Below are positions 17,773 to 27,119 of a stretch of DNA of 64,000 nucleotides, piece after piece. The stretch covers positions 115,640-179,639 of the forward strand of contig NZ_SSWX01000004.1 of the NCBI RefSeq assembly GCF_004803635.1, given 5' to 3'. The first letter of the stretch is position 1, and each line of letters starts with the position of its first letter. The DNA comes from Lampropedia aestuarii (GTDB lineage Bacteria; Pseudomonadota; Gammaproteobacteria; Burkholderiales; Burkholderiaceae_C). The position numbers and the translations under genes are program-made. The notes under the pieces were generated by a model. The model did not search any database, was not told the origin of the DNA, and saw nothing but the letters and a program-made list of their open reading frames with translations.

Positions 17773-18036
17773 GAACGTGTTTATGATCTTTTTGCAGTCG
17801 CGCAAGGCACAAAAAAGAGGCAGTGCAAGGCGCCTGTTGCCGCTCATACGTCTGTATGAGCAAAACGGGCAACGCCGCAATGCGCTTTTTTGTGCCTTGC
17901 CCTTCGGGTTGAAACCCAAAAGGCACGCTGCTTTGTTAAAAATCCTCGCCGGGCAGAGAGCCCGACTGCGGTTTTTGCCGCGCATTGCATCCTTTTGGGC
18001 TCCAACGCGGTCTGTAAAAAGATCATAAACACGTTC
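17773..18036. mobile_element. MITE-like element, complete 264-bp copy
   Basis: Complete copy flanked by TTA at 17770-17772 and 18037-18039. The ends are GAACGTGTTTATGATCTTTT and its complement, 24 of 25 positions matching. Arm one pairs GCAAGGCACAAAAAAG with CTTTTTTGTGCCTTGC. Arm two holds CCCAAAAGG with CCTTTTGGG and the inner GCCGGGC...GCCCGAC hairpin. Just before it, GAACAGGCTC at 17760-17769 looks like the right end of an older copy, so the element inserted beside a previous scar. No transposase is encoded. Confidence 0.93.
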
Positions 18037-18275
18037 TTAAAGCACATACGGCTAGGATTAAACCCGTATTGGGAAGGAACGCATACCGCAATACACTGGC
18101 CTTTGTCACGAATATGTCGCAGTGACATGCTTTAATTTCACACGCATTTTCACAGATCATTCAACCAGCGCACTGATCTTATTGCTATTGTTCTCTGCTG
18201 TAACAGTCGGAAATCGTAGGCACTTATTCAGCTGGAACGTTTCTTACTCACTATTCTTTAATCATGGAGGCAGGT

Positions 18276-18515
18276 ATGCAGCGTAAAGTCAACCGTTTTA
18301 CTTTTGATGCCCATAGCGTCGTACTCTTTTCCGCCTTGGTTCTCTCCAGCGCCGTCTCAGCGGCCAGCCCCAACGCTGCATCGCGCGTGCAGCTCTCACC
18401 CGCCACATCCAGCAGCGTGAACGTCTCTACCGGGCAAGCTGCCGCTGCCTTGCAACAAGCACTGACACGCTCGGGCGCATCATCACGCAGCAGCGGCAGC
18501 ACCCAACTCAACTAA
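18276..18515 (+). CDS. Small secreted protein of unknown function
   Basis: 79 residues. The start at 18276 (MQRKVNRFTFDAHSVVLFSA) has GGAGG 5 bases upstream, better than an in-frame ATG at 18264. A hydrophobic stretch ending AVSAAS suggests a cleaved signal peptide. The mature part is rich in Ser, Ala and Gln (PATSSSVNVSTGQAAAALQQ) and ends SSRSSGSTQLN, with no family that could be recognised. It has its own terminator 50 bp downstream, which supports it being a real gene. The role is unknown. Confidence 0.6.
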   Translation: MQRKVNRFTFDAHSVVLFSALVLSSAVSAASPNAASRVQLSPATSSSVNVSTGQAAAALQQALTRSGASSRSSGSTQLN

Positions 18516-18565
18516 GCCGCGTAGGCGCACTGGTACGTTTAGTGCCCCCGATTGAGAATATGCAG

Positions 18566-18605
18566 CACATTAAAAAACGCGCCCTAAGGCGCGTTTTTTA
18601 ATGTG
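18566..18605. terminator. Bidirectional intrinsic terminator
   Basis: A perfect inverted repeat with 18-base arms and a CTAA loop. The GC core is ACGCGCC/GGCGCGT, and the A/T tracts on both sides serve either direction. It ends the small secreted gene on plus and the carboxypeptidase gene on minus. Confidence 0.93.
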
Positions 18606-18631
18606 CGCTACAAGGCGCTGCTCATGTCGGC

Positions 18632-19801
18632 TTACTTAATCCACAGACGCATCGAATCCCACATGCGACCAAAGAAGCCAGCCTCTTCCACTGTCTCCAA
18701 TGCAACCACAGGCACTTCTTTGAGCAGTTGGTCACCGACCGAGACCTTCAGCATGCCCACCGACTGGTCGAGCTGCAGCGGCGCCATCAATGGATCGGCA
18801 CGCTCAATCACAGTGCGCACCTGACCGGCCATTCCTGCAGGCAAAGTCAGGTAGACCGCGCTGTGGCTGCCAATCTTGGCCGTGTCTTGTGCACCTTTCC
18901 ACAACTGTGGTGTTTCCATAGGCTGGCCTGCATCAAACAATTTAACTGAATCAAACGCGGTATAGCCCCAGTTGAGCAGTTTTTGGCTTTCGTTCGCGCG
19001 GGCATTCTCACTGGCGGCGCCCAGCACAATCGACAGCAGGCGGCGATTGCCCATATTAGGGACTTCACGTTGGGCAGTCGAGACCAGGCAATAACCTGCC
19101 GCTTCGGTGTAGCCGGTTTTCAGGCCATCCACTGTCGGATCGCGGAACAGCAGCAAATTGCGGTTGCTGCTGTTGGCAGCAGGGGTGCCGGGATAGCGGT
19201 ACTCCTTGGTCGAGTAGTAGTGCATGTACTCAGGAAACTCGCGCATCAGACTGGTGGCCAATGTGGCCAGATCGCGCGCAGTCGTCAAATGCCCTGGGGT
19301 GGTCAAACCCTCGGGATTCATATACTGGGTATTGTTCATGCCCAAAGCTTTGGCTTGGTTGTTCATCAGTTGAACAAAGTGCTCTACAGAGCCTCCAACG
19401 CCTTCGGCCAGTGCAACCGTCGCATCGTTGCCCGATTGCACAATCACGCCACGCAACAAGTCGTCCACTGGCACCTGCATCTTCGGGTCGATGAACATGC
19501 GCGAGCCTGGCATTTTCCACGCTCTCTCACTGACCGGCAGAGTTTGCTCCAACGTGATTTTGCGCGCACGCAGCGCGTCAAAAACGATGTAGGCCGTCAT
19601 CAATTTGGTCAAAGAGGCTTGCTCAACCGGAGCGTCAATGTCTTTGGCAGCCAGCACCTGATTGGCCGTCACATCGAGCAGTAGGTAGTTTCTTGCCGCG
19701 ATCTCGGGCGGCGAAGGCCATTGAGCATGGGCGGCCACAGCCACCACAGATGCGGCCACCAGCGCGGCCGCACGGATCCAAGCCATTCGCAATAACTTCA
19801 T
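18632..19801 (-). CDS. D-alanyl-D-alanine carboxypeptidase (DacA/DacC, PBP5/6 type)
   Basis: About 389 residues, secreted and tethered to the periplasmic face. It trims the terminal D-alanine of peptidoglycan pentapeptides. The signal peptide MKLLRMAWIRAAALVAASVV ends near AHAQ. The penicillin-binding motifs are SLTKL (catalytic Ser, near residue 65), SGND (SxN) and KTGYTEAAG. The C-terminal PBP5 domain ends in an amphipathic helix, FFGRMWDSMRLWIK, the usual membrane anchor. The ATG at 19801 was preferred to an upstream GTG at 19858, since it opens the signal peptide. DacA and DacC cannot be separated by eye. Confidence 0.92.
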   Translation of the reverse strand: MKLLRMAWIRAAALVAASVVAVAAHAQWPSPPEIAARNYLLLDVTANQVLAAKDIDAPVEQASLTKLMTAYIVFDALRARKITLEQTLPVSERAWKMPGSRMFIDPKMQVPVDDLLRGVIVQSGNDATVALAEGVGGSVEHFVQLMNNQAKALGMNNTQYMNPEGLTTPGHLTTARDLATLATSLMREFPEYMHYYSTKEYRYPGTPAANSSNRNLLLFRDPTVDGLKTGYTEAAGYCLVSTAQREVPNMGNRRLLSIVLGAASENARANESQKLLNWGYTAFDSVKLFDAGQPMETPQLWKGAQDTAKIGSHSAVYLTLPAGMAGQVRTVIERADPLMAPLQLDQSVGMLKVSVGDQLLKEVPVVALETVEEAGFFGRMWDSMRLWIK

Positions 19802-19873
19802 GGTTTTCAACTTTTTAATAGCAAACAAAATAAACAAAAATGGGATTTGGCGCAGCACACAATCTGCCTTGCT

Positions 19874-20560
19874 TCAAGCTAGGGCAGCTGCAGCCTGAAC
19901 ACCAGCGATATGGCGCACCACCAACTCTTTGAGCTGGACCTGTCGGCCATGGAAAAAGTGCTCGCCACCGGGAATGACAGTCAAGGGCAAAGATTGTTCC
20001 CTGGCCCAATCCATCACGGGCGCCAAAGGCACGGTGTCATCGAGCTCGCCATGTACCGCCAAGCTGCGGCTATGCAATTCCTGCGGGATCGGCTCTACCT
20101 TGAAGCGGCTGGCTGCCGTGCCAACAAACACCACCGCACGAATATCACGCTGGGCATGCAGCTGCGCCAGCACGCGGCTGGTGACATAGGTACCAAATGA
20201 AAAGCCAGCCAAGATCAAAGGCCCTTGCGGCGCCACTTGCTCAATCACTTTGAGCAAATCTTCTGACTCACCAATGCCGTGGTCATGCTCGCCAGCAGAC
20301 TGGCCCACGCCTCTGAAGTTAAAGCGGTAGGCATCCCAACCGGTAGCCACCGCAGCACGCGCCAAGGTTTGCACGACTTTGTTATTCATCGTTCCAGCAA
20401 ACAAGGGATGGGGATGGGCAATGATGGCTGCCCCAAGCGGAGGCTGGCCGTCCAAGCCAGCAGGGTCTTTCAGTGCTTCGATGGCGCCTGCAGCGCCCTC
20501 AAGGGTCAGGTGTTCGGTTTGGGCGTTCACAGCGGCGATCGATCTCTCAGGTTCTGTCAT
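19874..20560 (-). CDS. Alpha/beta hydrolase family protein
   Basis: About 228 residues. A core reads AAIIAHPHPLFAGTMNNKVV and YRFNFRGVGQSAGEHDHGIG, followed by the nucleophile elbow GFSFG and the late HGELDDTVPL and GGEHFFHGR segments, which supply the catalytic Asp and His. This subgroup of small bacterial hydrolases is widespread in proteobacteria, and substrates are not known. The start MTEPERSIAAV at 20560 is more natural than the upstream MACCC. It lies 72 bp upstream of the carboxypeptidase gene on the same strand. Confidence 0.8.
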   Translation of the reverse strand: MTEPERSIAAVNAQTEHLTLEGAAGAIEALKDPAGLDGQPPLGAAIIAHPHPLFAGTMNNKVVQTLARAAVATGWDAYRFNFRGVGQSAGEHDHGIGESEDLLKVIEQVAPQGPLILAGFSFGTYVTSRVLAQLHAQRDIRAVVFVGTAASRFKVEPIPQELHSRSLAVHGELDDTVPLAPVMDWAREQSLPLTVIPGGEHFFHGRQVQLKELVVRHIAGVQAAAALA

Positions 20561-20750
20561 GCAGCAACACGCCATGCGATTGGCCCCAGCGCGTTGTGCT
20601 GCTTATTCAAAAGAGTGTACTAGCAAGCGCCTGTGTGTGCAGCCAGCTCGGGACCTTTACATGCCAACTGCCACATTTGTAACGCTTTCACACGCACTAC
20701 ACGCAGACCAGAGCTGCCACAAAGGATCAGCTCTGCGGTGCACGCATGTT

Positions 20751-22241
20751 TTATTGAGCGCTGGCCTCAGGGCCAGACTCGGCCGCTGCTGCCTGCTCAG
20801 CAGTGGACTCTGAGGGGGACGGCTCCAGCACGGCTGGCGCTGCGCTGGGTTCGGCTGCTGGCTCGTCCATCACTGGAGCGGCACCGGGTGTGTCTGGGCT
20901 GATGACTGCAGGTGCAGGCTCTGCAGGTTCGGGTTGGATCCCGGCATCGCCAACAGCCGGTGTTGAGGCATCGGTCTTGGCATCGGCATCACCACTGGCT
21001 TGCACCGGCGCTTGTGCTTGAGGCAATTCTGGCGGCTCAATACGCAGCAAACGGCCATCTTCGCCATCAATAAGCACATACAAGAAGCCATCCGGGCCTT
21101 GGCGCACATCACGCACGCCATGGCCAGGAGCGACCGTCAACCAGTCTTCTTCAATGACTTTGTCATTGTCAATTTTCAGACGAATCAATGCACCATGCGC
21201 CATGGAGCCAAGAAAAAAGCTATTTTGCCAATCTGGACCATAGCGGTCGCTGCTGAGATAGGTTAGTCCCGATGGTGCAATTTCATCACGCCAATAATGG
21301 ACTGGGGCCTCCATGCCTTGGCCAGAGGATTTGCGCGCGCCAACGTGGTGGCCATAGGTCATGATTGGCCAACCGTAATTGCCACCGCCACGGATATGGT
21401 TGATTTCATCGCCGCCCTGCGGGCCGGCTTCGTGCGTCCACAGCTCGCCATCGGGCGTGATCACCGCACCCAAAGGATTGCGATGGCCCCAACTCCATGT
21501 CTCGGGCAAACCGCCGCGTTTATCAAAAAACGGATTGTCGCGATACGCACTGCCATCGGTTTGCAAACGCACTATCGAGCCCAAATGGTTGGTCGTGCGT
21601 TGCGCCTGATCACGTGCAATAAAACGCTCACCCAAGGTCAGAAACAAAGAGTTGTCGTGTGCTTGGGCAATACGACAACCAAAGTGCTGGTCGCTGCGCA
21701 CGCTAGGCGATTGCTGGAACAGGGTTTGCACCTGCTCCAACCGGTCTTGCCGCTCGTTCAGTTTGGCAGACGCCAAAGCGGTTGTTGTGCGGTTGCCGCC
21801 GCTGCTGGCATCGGCCTTGGCAAAGCAAAAATACAATTGCCGATTGGCGTCAAAATCACGGTCTAGCACCACATCCAGCAGGCCGCCTTGCCCACTGAAA
21901 GCCACCTCAGGAATGCCGAGAATTGGCGCCCCAACACGGCCATTGGCATCGACAACGCGCATCACGCCCTCTTGCTGCGCCACCAAGTACTCGCCATTGG
22001 GCAAGAATGCCACGGCCCAGGGATGCTGCAAACCAAACGCTATTTCCGTGAATGCCACCGTCTCGGCATCAGTGGGATTGAAGGTCGACGGCGTTTGCGC
22101 CCAGCCCGAGCCCATGGCTGCCAGAAAGGCGATTGCTGCAACCCGGCGCAGCGTCTGTCCCTGTTTGGCGAGTTGGGCTTTTAGGCAGGTGCCCATGGCC
22201 TGAGTCATCCAGCGTTGTTCGTTGAAAAGCGAATTGTGCAT
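20751..22241 (-). CDS. PQQ-dependent sugar dehydrogenase (soluble aldose dehydrogenase family)
   Basis: About 496 residues, periplasmic. A signal region ends GSGWAQ. The six-bladed propeller of the soluble glucose/aldose dehydrogenase family follows: GLQHPWAVAFLPNGEYLVAQ, FSGQGGLLDVVLDRDF, GHRNPLGAVITPDGELWTHE, GPQGGDEINHIRGGGNYGWP and the closing GPDGFLYVLID. The enzymes oxidise sugars with pyrroloquinoline quinone; no pqq synthesis gene is nearby. A Pro/Ala-rich tail of about 100 residues is an unusual extension. The start is uncertain: 22241 has GAGAGG very close, and 22208 and 22196 are alternatives. Confidence 0.82.
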   Translation of the reverse strand: MHNSLFNEQRWMTQAMGTCLKAQLAKQGQTLRRVAAIAFLAAMGSGWAQTPSTFNPTDAETVAFTEIAFGLQHPWAVAFLPNGEYLVAQQEGVMRVVDANGRVGAPILGIPEVAFSGQGGLLDVVLDRDFDANRQLYFCFAKADASSGGNRTTTALASAKLNERQDRLEQVQTLFQQSPSVRSDQHFGCRIAQAHDNSLFLTLGERFIARDQAQRTTNHLGSIVRLQTDGSAYRDNPFFDKRGGLPETWSWGHRNPLGAVITPDGELWTHEAGPQGGDEINHIRGGGNYGWPIMTYGHHVGARKSSGQGMEAPVHYWRDEIAPSGLTYLSSDRYGPDWQNSFFLGSMAHGALIRLKIDNDKVIEEDWLTVAPGHGVRDVRQGPDGFLYVLIDGEDGRLLRIEPPELPQAQAPVQASGDADAKTDASTPAVGDAGIQPEPAEPAPAVISPDTPGAAPVMDEPAAEPSAAPAVLEPSPSESTAEQAAAAESGPEASAQ

Positions 22242-22525
22242 ACCTCTCTTCGCAGCCACAGGCAAGCCCATTCCAAATGGCCAAGCAAGCCTGCCGCTGC
22301 GCTCAAGTCGTCAAAAGGAGTGCATCGTAACGCACAGCCATTGGAGTTCCTGATGAAAGGCCATGCGATTTATCCGAAAAGGCTAGCGCACTTGCGTTAA
22401 ATCTGATTTAGTTTATGAGTCAGCATGCAGACGCCATCCCCCAGTGCGGCGCATTGACTGCGTTGGCCATCCAGTGATAATCCTTCATTGCTCGGTCTCC
22501 GCTGACCTCATCTACACTGCATACC

Positions 22526-22990
22526 ATGACTACTATGAATGGCTTGATTGAAGCGTTTGCCGTCCCCGCAGACCCGCAACTACAGGTACCCAATTTGTCT
22601 GCCGGCCAATGGGCCAGCTTGGCCAACTTCCTCAGCCCTGTCTCATTGGGCGAGAGTCAAATCGTGTTCCAACGCGGTCGTGAGGAATCGAGTTTGTACT
22701 TTTTAGAAAGCGGAAAAATCGCAATCCACTATGAAAATGCGCAAGGCCAATTGCGCATGGGCCTGGTTGGGCCAGGAGCTGTGTTTGGTGAGGCGAGCTT
22801 CTTAGGCAATATGCTGCGGCAGGCCACGGCGCAAAGCATGGCACCAGGCAAAGCCTGGGTGCTGACAGTTTTGAAGTTCCGTGAGATGCTCACGCGAGAC
22901 TCTGAGTTGGCTTTGAAGACGATCCAAATTGCAGCCAGCACGCTGGCCAGACGCAGCCGCGACGCACGCAAACGGCGCAGCATTGCATAA
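22526..22990 (+). CDS. Cyclic-nucleotide-binding domain protein without DNA-binding domain
   Basis: 154 residues, almost entirely one Crp/Fnr-type beta-roll: FLSPVSLGESQIVFQRGREE, SLYFLESGKIAIHY and GPGAVFGEASFLGNMLRQATA. The phosphate-binding cassette carries the GEASFL pattern but lacks the canonical arginine pair in full. No helix-turn-helix follows; the tail is short and basic (RRSRDARKRRSIA). It probably acts as a small sensor or partner protein, but the ligand is unknown. It converges with the symporter gene at a shared terminator. Confidence 0.8.
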   Translation: MTTMNGLIEAFAVPADPQLQVPNLSAGQWASLANFLSPVSLGESQIVFQRGREESSLYFLESGKIAIHYENAQGQLRMGLVGPGAVFGEASFLGNMLRQATAQSMAPGKAWVLTVLKFREMLTRDSELALKTIQIAASTLARRSRDARKRRSIA

Positions 22991-23065
22991 AGCCAGGTGA
23001 TGTGCAGATGCCATCCGGCCCCAGCCAGATGTGATTTGACAACACAAATACGGTAATTGACATTC

Positions 23066-23098
23066 AAAAAGCCCTTGCTATTTTGTCAGCAAGGGCTT
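23066..23098. terminator. Intrinsic terminator between convergent genes
   Basis: Stem AAGCCCTTGCT / AGCAAGGGCTT with an 8-base loop. On the minus strand it is followed by a run of T, so it mainly ends the symporter transcript. It may also serve the plus-strand gene ending at 22990. Confidence 0.85.
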
Positions 23099-23122
23099 GT
23101 GAACGGGTGGACTTATGGCCGT

Positions 23123-24589
23123 TTAAGCAGCTTGGGTGGTGCTGGCAGGCTCGAGCTCATGCGGCGCAACCTTGGCGTCTGCGATGAACTGAGGGATTAA
23201 TGAACCCACTACCATCGCTATCGCTGCGGCAAAGACACCGACCAGCTGCGGCGGGAAGTGCTCGGAAAAATCGCCCCACAGCGAGAAGAATGCCCACACG
23301 GCAATACCAAATACCACCGAAGCAACGGCGCCTTGGGTCGTGGCTTTTTTCCAATACAAACCAAACACCAAGGGCACAAAAGCGCCAACCAAAGGCACTT
23401 GGTAGGCCTCGGCCACCAATTCATAAATGGTTTTGCCTTCCATTGTGACCGCATAGACCAGCACCATCAAAGTAAAGACAGGCACTGAAATCCGCATCGC
23501 CCGCAGCGTTTGAGCATCGCTCATCTGCGGGTAGATGTTGCGCAGAATGTTCTCCACAAAGGTGGTCGATGGTGCCAGCAGGGTTGCCGACGTGGTCGAG
23601 GTAATCGCCGACAACAAGGCACCAAAAAATGCCACTTGCAAAATGAACGGCATGTGCTGCAGCACCAGCGTAGGCAACAAATACTGCGAGTCTTCAGCCA
23701 GAATGCGCAACGCCTGCTCTGGCATGATCAGCACGGCCGCTGTCACGATGAACATCGGCACAAAACCAAACAAGATGTAGAAAGTGCCGCCAATGATCGG
23801 ACCGCGCGCTGCAGCATCTGCATTATTGGCTGCCATCACACGCTGGAACACGTCCTGCTGCGGAATCGAGCCCAGCATCATGGTGATCAACGAGGCAATA
23901 AAAAACATCCAGGCCTTGCCATCATCAAAGGCCGGGAACATTTTGAATTTACCCTCAACCGCCGCATATTCAATCACGCGCCCTGCACCGCCGGCCAGGT
24001 CAGCAGCAAACCAAGCAACGGCCAGCAAGCCCACAACGATCACAATCATCTGGATCGTGTCGGTCAGAGCCACCGACCACATGCCGCCATACATGGTGTA
24101 GACCAATACCACAGCGGTGCCGATATACATGCCGCTGCGAAAATCAATCGCGCCTTGTGAAAGCATGTTGAAAACCAGCCCCAGCGCAGTAATCTGCGCT
24201 GCCACCCAACCCAGATAGCTGAAGATAATAATCAGCGAGCAAACCACTTCAATTGTTTTGCCAAAACGCTGGCGGTAATAGTCCGCCAGCGTCAGCAGAG
24301 TCTTCTGGTAGAGCTTGCGGGCAAAGAACATGCCCACCAAGACTAGACACAAGCCAGCACCAAACGGATCTTTGACTACAGCGGCCAGACCGCCCTCGAT
24401 GAACTCTGCCGAGACCCCAAGCACCAACTCCGAACCAAACCAGGTGGCAAACGTGACAATCGCCACCATGGAGACCGGCAAGTTCCGCCCCGCCAAAGCG
24501 TAGTCAGTGGCATTGTGCACCCGGCGCCCAGCCCATAAACCAATCGCGACAGACACTAAAAGATAAATAATGATGAAGGTGATCAGCAT
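23123..24589 (-). CDS. Sodium:solute symporter (SSS family)
   Basis: About 488 residues with about 13 membrane helices. The family pattern is clear: YALAGRNLPVSMVAIVTFAT near residues 32-51, LADYYRQRFGKTIEVVCSL, MYGGMWSVALTDTIQM and TSTTSATLLAPSTTFVENIL (sodium-site helix). SSS carriers import sugars, amino acids, vitamins or organic acids with sodium; the substrate cannot be told from sequence. The ATG at 24589 (MLITFIIIYLLVS) places the first helix at the N-terminus. An upstream frame to 24694 is not membrane-like. No enzyme gene adjacent suggests a substrate. Confidence 0.88.
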   Translation of the reverse strand: MLITFIIIYLLVSVAIGLWAGRRVHNATDYALAGRNLPVSMVAIVTFATWFGSELVLGVSAEFIEGGLAAVVKDPFGAGLCLVLVGMFFARKLYQKTLLTLADYYRQRFGKTIEVVCSLIIIFSYLGWVAAQITALGLVFNMLSQGAIDFRSGMYIGTAVVLVYTMYGGMWSVALTDTIQMIVIVVGLLAVAWFAADLAGGAGRVIEYAAVEGKFKMFPAFDDGKAWMFFIASLITMMLGSIPQQDVFQRVMAANNADAAARGPIIGGTFYILFGFVPMFIVTAAVLIMPEQALRILAEDSQYLLPTLVLQHMPFILQVAFFGALLSAITSTTSATLLAPSTTFVENILRNIYPQMSDAQTLRAMRISVPVFTLMVLVYAVTMEGKTIYELVAEAYQVPLVGAFVPLVFGLYWKKATTQGAVASVVFGIAVWAFFSLWGDFSEHFPPQLVGVFAAAIAMVVGSLIPQFIADAKVAPHELEPASTTQAA

Positions 24590-24784
24590 ATGGAGCAATT
24601 CCCCAAGCGGTTGACAGCACAACCCTGAAGCAAGAAAAAGGCCGGATACCGCTTGGTGCACGCAAAAGCTTGCACAGCCTTGTATTCCGACCACCTTTAA
24701 TCACTCTGCGCAAAGCACTAGTTTGCAGCTCGCAACCCGTTATTAGAACGCAGACCGCGCATTATCAGTAAATTTTTGACCGTT

Positions 24785-26353
24785 TTAAGCAAAAAACGCA
24801 AACCGCAGATACAGCTGCAGCACTAAAACACCGACGATGACCCCGATCGCACCGTAAATCAAAGTCTGCAAAAGCTTGTTGGTGCGCTTTTGCTCTGCAA
24901 TCAAACGTTTGAGATCCAGGTCCTTGTCACGGCTGCCCTGCTCTAAAAAGTCTTTCACCAAGCGTGGCAAAGCAGGAAAGATCTGCGCATAGCGCGGCGC
25001 TTCGTTGCGCAGCTCCGCCCATAAACGTTTGGGGCCAACTTGATCGACCATCCACTTCTCAAGAAAGGGCTTGGCGGTGCTCCACAAATCCAACTCGGGA
25101 TCCAACTGGCGACCCAAGCCCTCGATATTGAGCAAGGTTTTTTGGAGCAGCACCAACTGGGGTTGAATTTCCACCTGAAAACGGCGTGATGTCTGGAACA
25201 AGCGCATCAGCACAAAACCCAGCGAAATCTCTTTCAAGGGCCGGTCAAAATACGGTTCGCAGACCGTGCGGATCGCCGCTTCCAACTCAGCAACCCGCGT
25301 GTTCGCTGGCACCCAGCCGCTTTCCACATGCAACTCGGCAATGCGCTTGTAATCACGGCGGAAAAACGCCATGAAATTCTGCGCCAAATACTCTTTGTCG
25401 AAGTCCGTCAAGGAGCCAACGATGCCAAAATCCAGCGAGATATAACGCCCAAAACTGCGTGGATCGGTACTCACCAGGATATTGCCTGGGTGCATATCGC
25501 CATGGAAAAAGCCATCGCGGAACACCTGCGTGAAAAAGATCGTCACGCCATCACGGGCCAGGCGCGGCAAATCCACGCCTTGCTCACGCAACAACTCGAC
25601 CTGGCTGATGGGCACCCCCTTCATGCGCTGCATCACCATCACCCTGGTGTGGCAAAAATCCCAGAAGATCTCGGGAATCAGCACCAAGTCGAGGCCTTCC
25701 ATATTGCGGCGCAGCTGAGCGGCATTGGCGGCCTCGCGCATCAGGTCCAGCTCATCGTGCAAGTACATGTCAAACTCGCCAACCACTTCGCGAGGTTTGA
25801 GCCGCTTGCCGTCCGATGACAACTTCTCCAGCCAATTGGCCATCATGTGCATCAGCGCCAGGTCTTTTTCAATGACCTTGAGCATGCCTGGGCGCAGCAC
25901 CTTTACCGCCACCTCATGGTGCTGGCCATGCTTGTCGGTCAAGGTGGCAAAGTGCACCTGGGCGATCGAAGCACTGGCTACTGGCGTGCGCTCAAACGTG
26001 GTGAAAATTTGCGCAAGCGGTTTGCCAAACTCTTTCTCAATGATGTCAACAGCCATCTGGCTGTCAAACGGCGGCACACGGTCTTGCAAAAACGCCAGCT
26101 CGTGCGCAATATCAGGCGGCAGCAAATCTCTGCGGGTAGAGAGCACCTGGCCAAATTTGATGAAAATCGGGCCCAAATGCTCCAGAGCTTCACGCAAACG
26201 CACGCCACGCGGCGCGCTCAGGTTACGCCCAAAAGTCAAAACACGCACAACAAACGCCACACTGGGATGGCGGAAGTTGGTCAAGACCATTTCATCCAAA
26301 CCGTAGCGAAATACTGTCCAGAGAATCACCCAACCACGCAAAAACTTTGACAT
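24785..26353 (-). CDS. ubiB: Ubiquinone biosynthesis ATPase/kinase-like protein UbiB
   Basis: 522 residues. The UbiB/ABC1/ADCK signature KFGQ lies in [20 protein letters not shown] (about residues 62-81), followed by the Ala-rich nucleotide loop [13 protein letters not shown] and by [13 protein letters not shown] and LDFGIVG. The C-terminus has one or two membrane helices ([20 protein letters not shown]). UbiB is a membrane ATPase needed for ubiquinone synthesis and probably makes prenyl intermediates accessible. UbiJ is directly upstream, 17 bp away, as in the ubiE-ubiJ-ubiB operons of many proteobacteria; ubiE itself is not in the window. Confidence 0.95.
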   Translation of the reverse strand: MSKFLRGWVILWTVFRYGLDEMVLTNFRHPSVAFVVRVLTFGRNLSAPRGVRLREALEHLGPIFIKFGQVLSTRRDLLPPDIAHELAFLQDRVPPFDSQMAVDIIEKEFGKPLAQIFTTFERTPVASASIAQVHFATLTDKHGQHHEVAVKVLRPGMLKVIEKDLALMHMMANWLEKLSSDGKRLKPREVVGEFDMYLHDELDLMREAANAAQLRRNMEGLDLVLIPEIFWDFCHTRVMVMQRMKGVPISQVELLREQGVDLPRLARDGVTIFFTQVFRDGFFHGDMHPGNILVSTDPRSFGRYISLDFGIVGSLTDFDKEYLAQNFMAFFRRDYKRIAELHVESGWVPANTRVAELEAAIRTVCEPYFDRPLKEISLGFVLMRLFQTSRRFQVEIQPQLVLLQKTLLNIEGLGRQLDPELDLWSTAKPFLEKWMVDQVGPKRLWAELRNEAPRYAQIFPALPRLVKDFLEQGSRDKDLDLKRLIAEQKRTNKLLQTLIYGAIGVIVGVLVLQLYLRFAFFA

Positions 26354-26370
26354 CGGCCCCGCTCCTTAAC

Positions 26371-27021
26371 TTATGAAGCGCTGCGGCCAGGCGTGTCGGT
26401 CCTCGGAGCTGCTGCGGCATCGTCTGCTGCGCTGTCAGCATAAGCGCTTGTGCCTGCAGGCGCGTCAGTTGCCCGTGCGGCACTCAAGCCATCGACTTTG
26501 GCGACCGCACCTTGGGCAAAACGGCGCAGCTCTTGGGCCAGCTTGCTGCCCACTTGGCAGAGTTTATGGGCTGGTACATCGCCAATAATGCGGGCCAAAT
26601 CGTCTTCCAAATCCCAGCGCACATTGTCAATGACCCAGTTGAGCTCACCGGCCAGCGCCACATCACCGGCGATGCGAATCGGCGGTTTGGTGCCGTTGAC
26701 CGCACCTTTGAGCAACTGCGACACCGACGGCTCAGAGACTTCGAGCAGCAAGTCACTGCTGCTGTGGGCGCTGTCCAGATCAAGCAAGCCAGCCGGCGTA
26801 ATGCGCACCTGGGCATTGAACTGGCGCCAGCTGATGTACACGCTCTTGCCTTGCTGCGTTTTCAAGCGCGCTTGCGCCTGGGGCTCTTGCTGCAAAACAT
26901 GGTTGGCCAAAAGCACCATACGGCGTTGAATTTCCTCAACCAACCAAGGGGGCAAAGCCATGCTTTTGCCAAGACTGGAGGCGAGGTTGCTAAAAAATGA
27001 GAATGGGGACTGTGTTGCCAT
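26371..27021 (-). CDS. ubiJ: Ubiquinone biosynthesis accessory factor UbiJ (SCP2 domain)
   Basis: About 216 residues. An SCP2-type lipid-binding domain is visible: VYISWRQFNAQVRITPAGLL, LLLEVSEPSVSQLLKGAVNG, IRIAGDVALAGELNWVIDNV and RWDLEDDLARIIGDVPAHKL. This matches UbiJ, which with UbiK helps present ubiquinone intermediates in the soluble Ubi complex. The tail (about 40 residues) is Ala/Asp-rich and variable. The start at 27021 (MATQSPFSFF) has GGGGA upstream; an ATG three codons earlier is possible. It precedes ubiB with a 17-bp gap. Confidence 0.88.
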   Translation of the reverse strand: MATQSPFSFFSNLASSLGKSMALPPWLVEEIQRRMVLLANHVLQQEPQAQARLKTQQGKSVYISWRQFNAQVRITPAGLLDLDSAHSSSDLLLEVSEPSVSQLLKGAVNGTKPPIRIAGDVALAGELNWVIDNVRWDLEDDLARIIGDVPAHKLCQVGSKLAQELRRFAQGAVAKVDGLSAARATDAPAGTSAYADSAADDAAAAPRTDTPGRSAS

Positions 27022-27119
27022 AGTCCCCATTGTCTCTGAATTTCAATCCTGCCCAAGATGAATGGGCTTGATAAGTGGTAGAGGCACCACGCCAGGCTGG
27101 CGCAATGCCACCCAAGTGC

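Noticed and set aside
17844..18128. Open frames inside the 264-bp repeats, also at 57700-57996, 57812-58000 and 63705-63958
   Set aside because: The same short peptides recur in every copy only because the DNA is repeated. They have no ribosome sites and are broken in the shorter copies.
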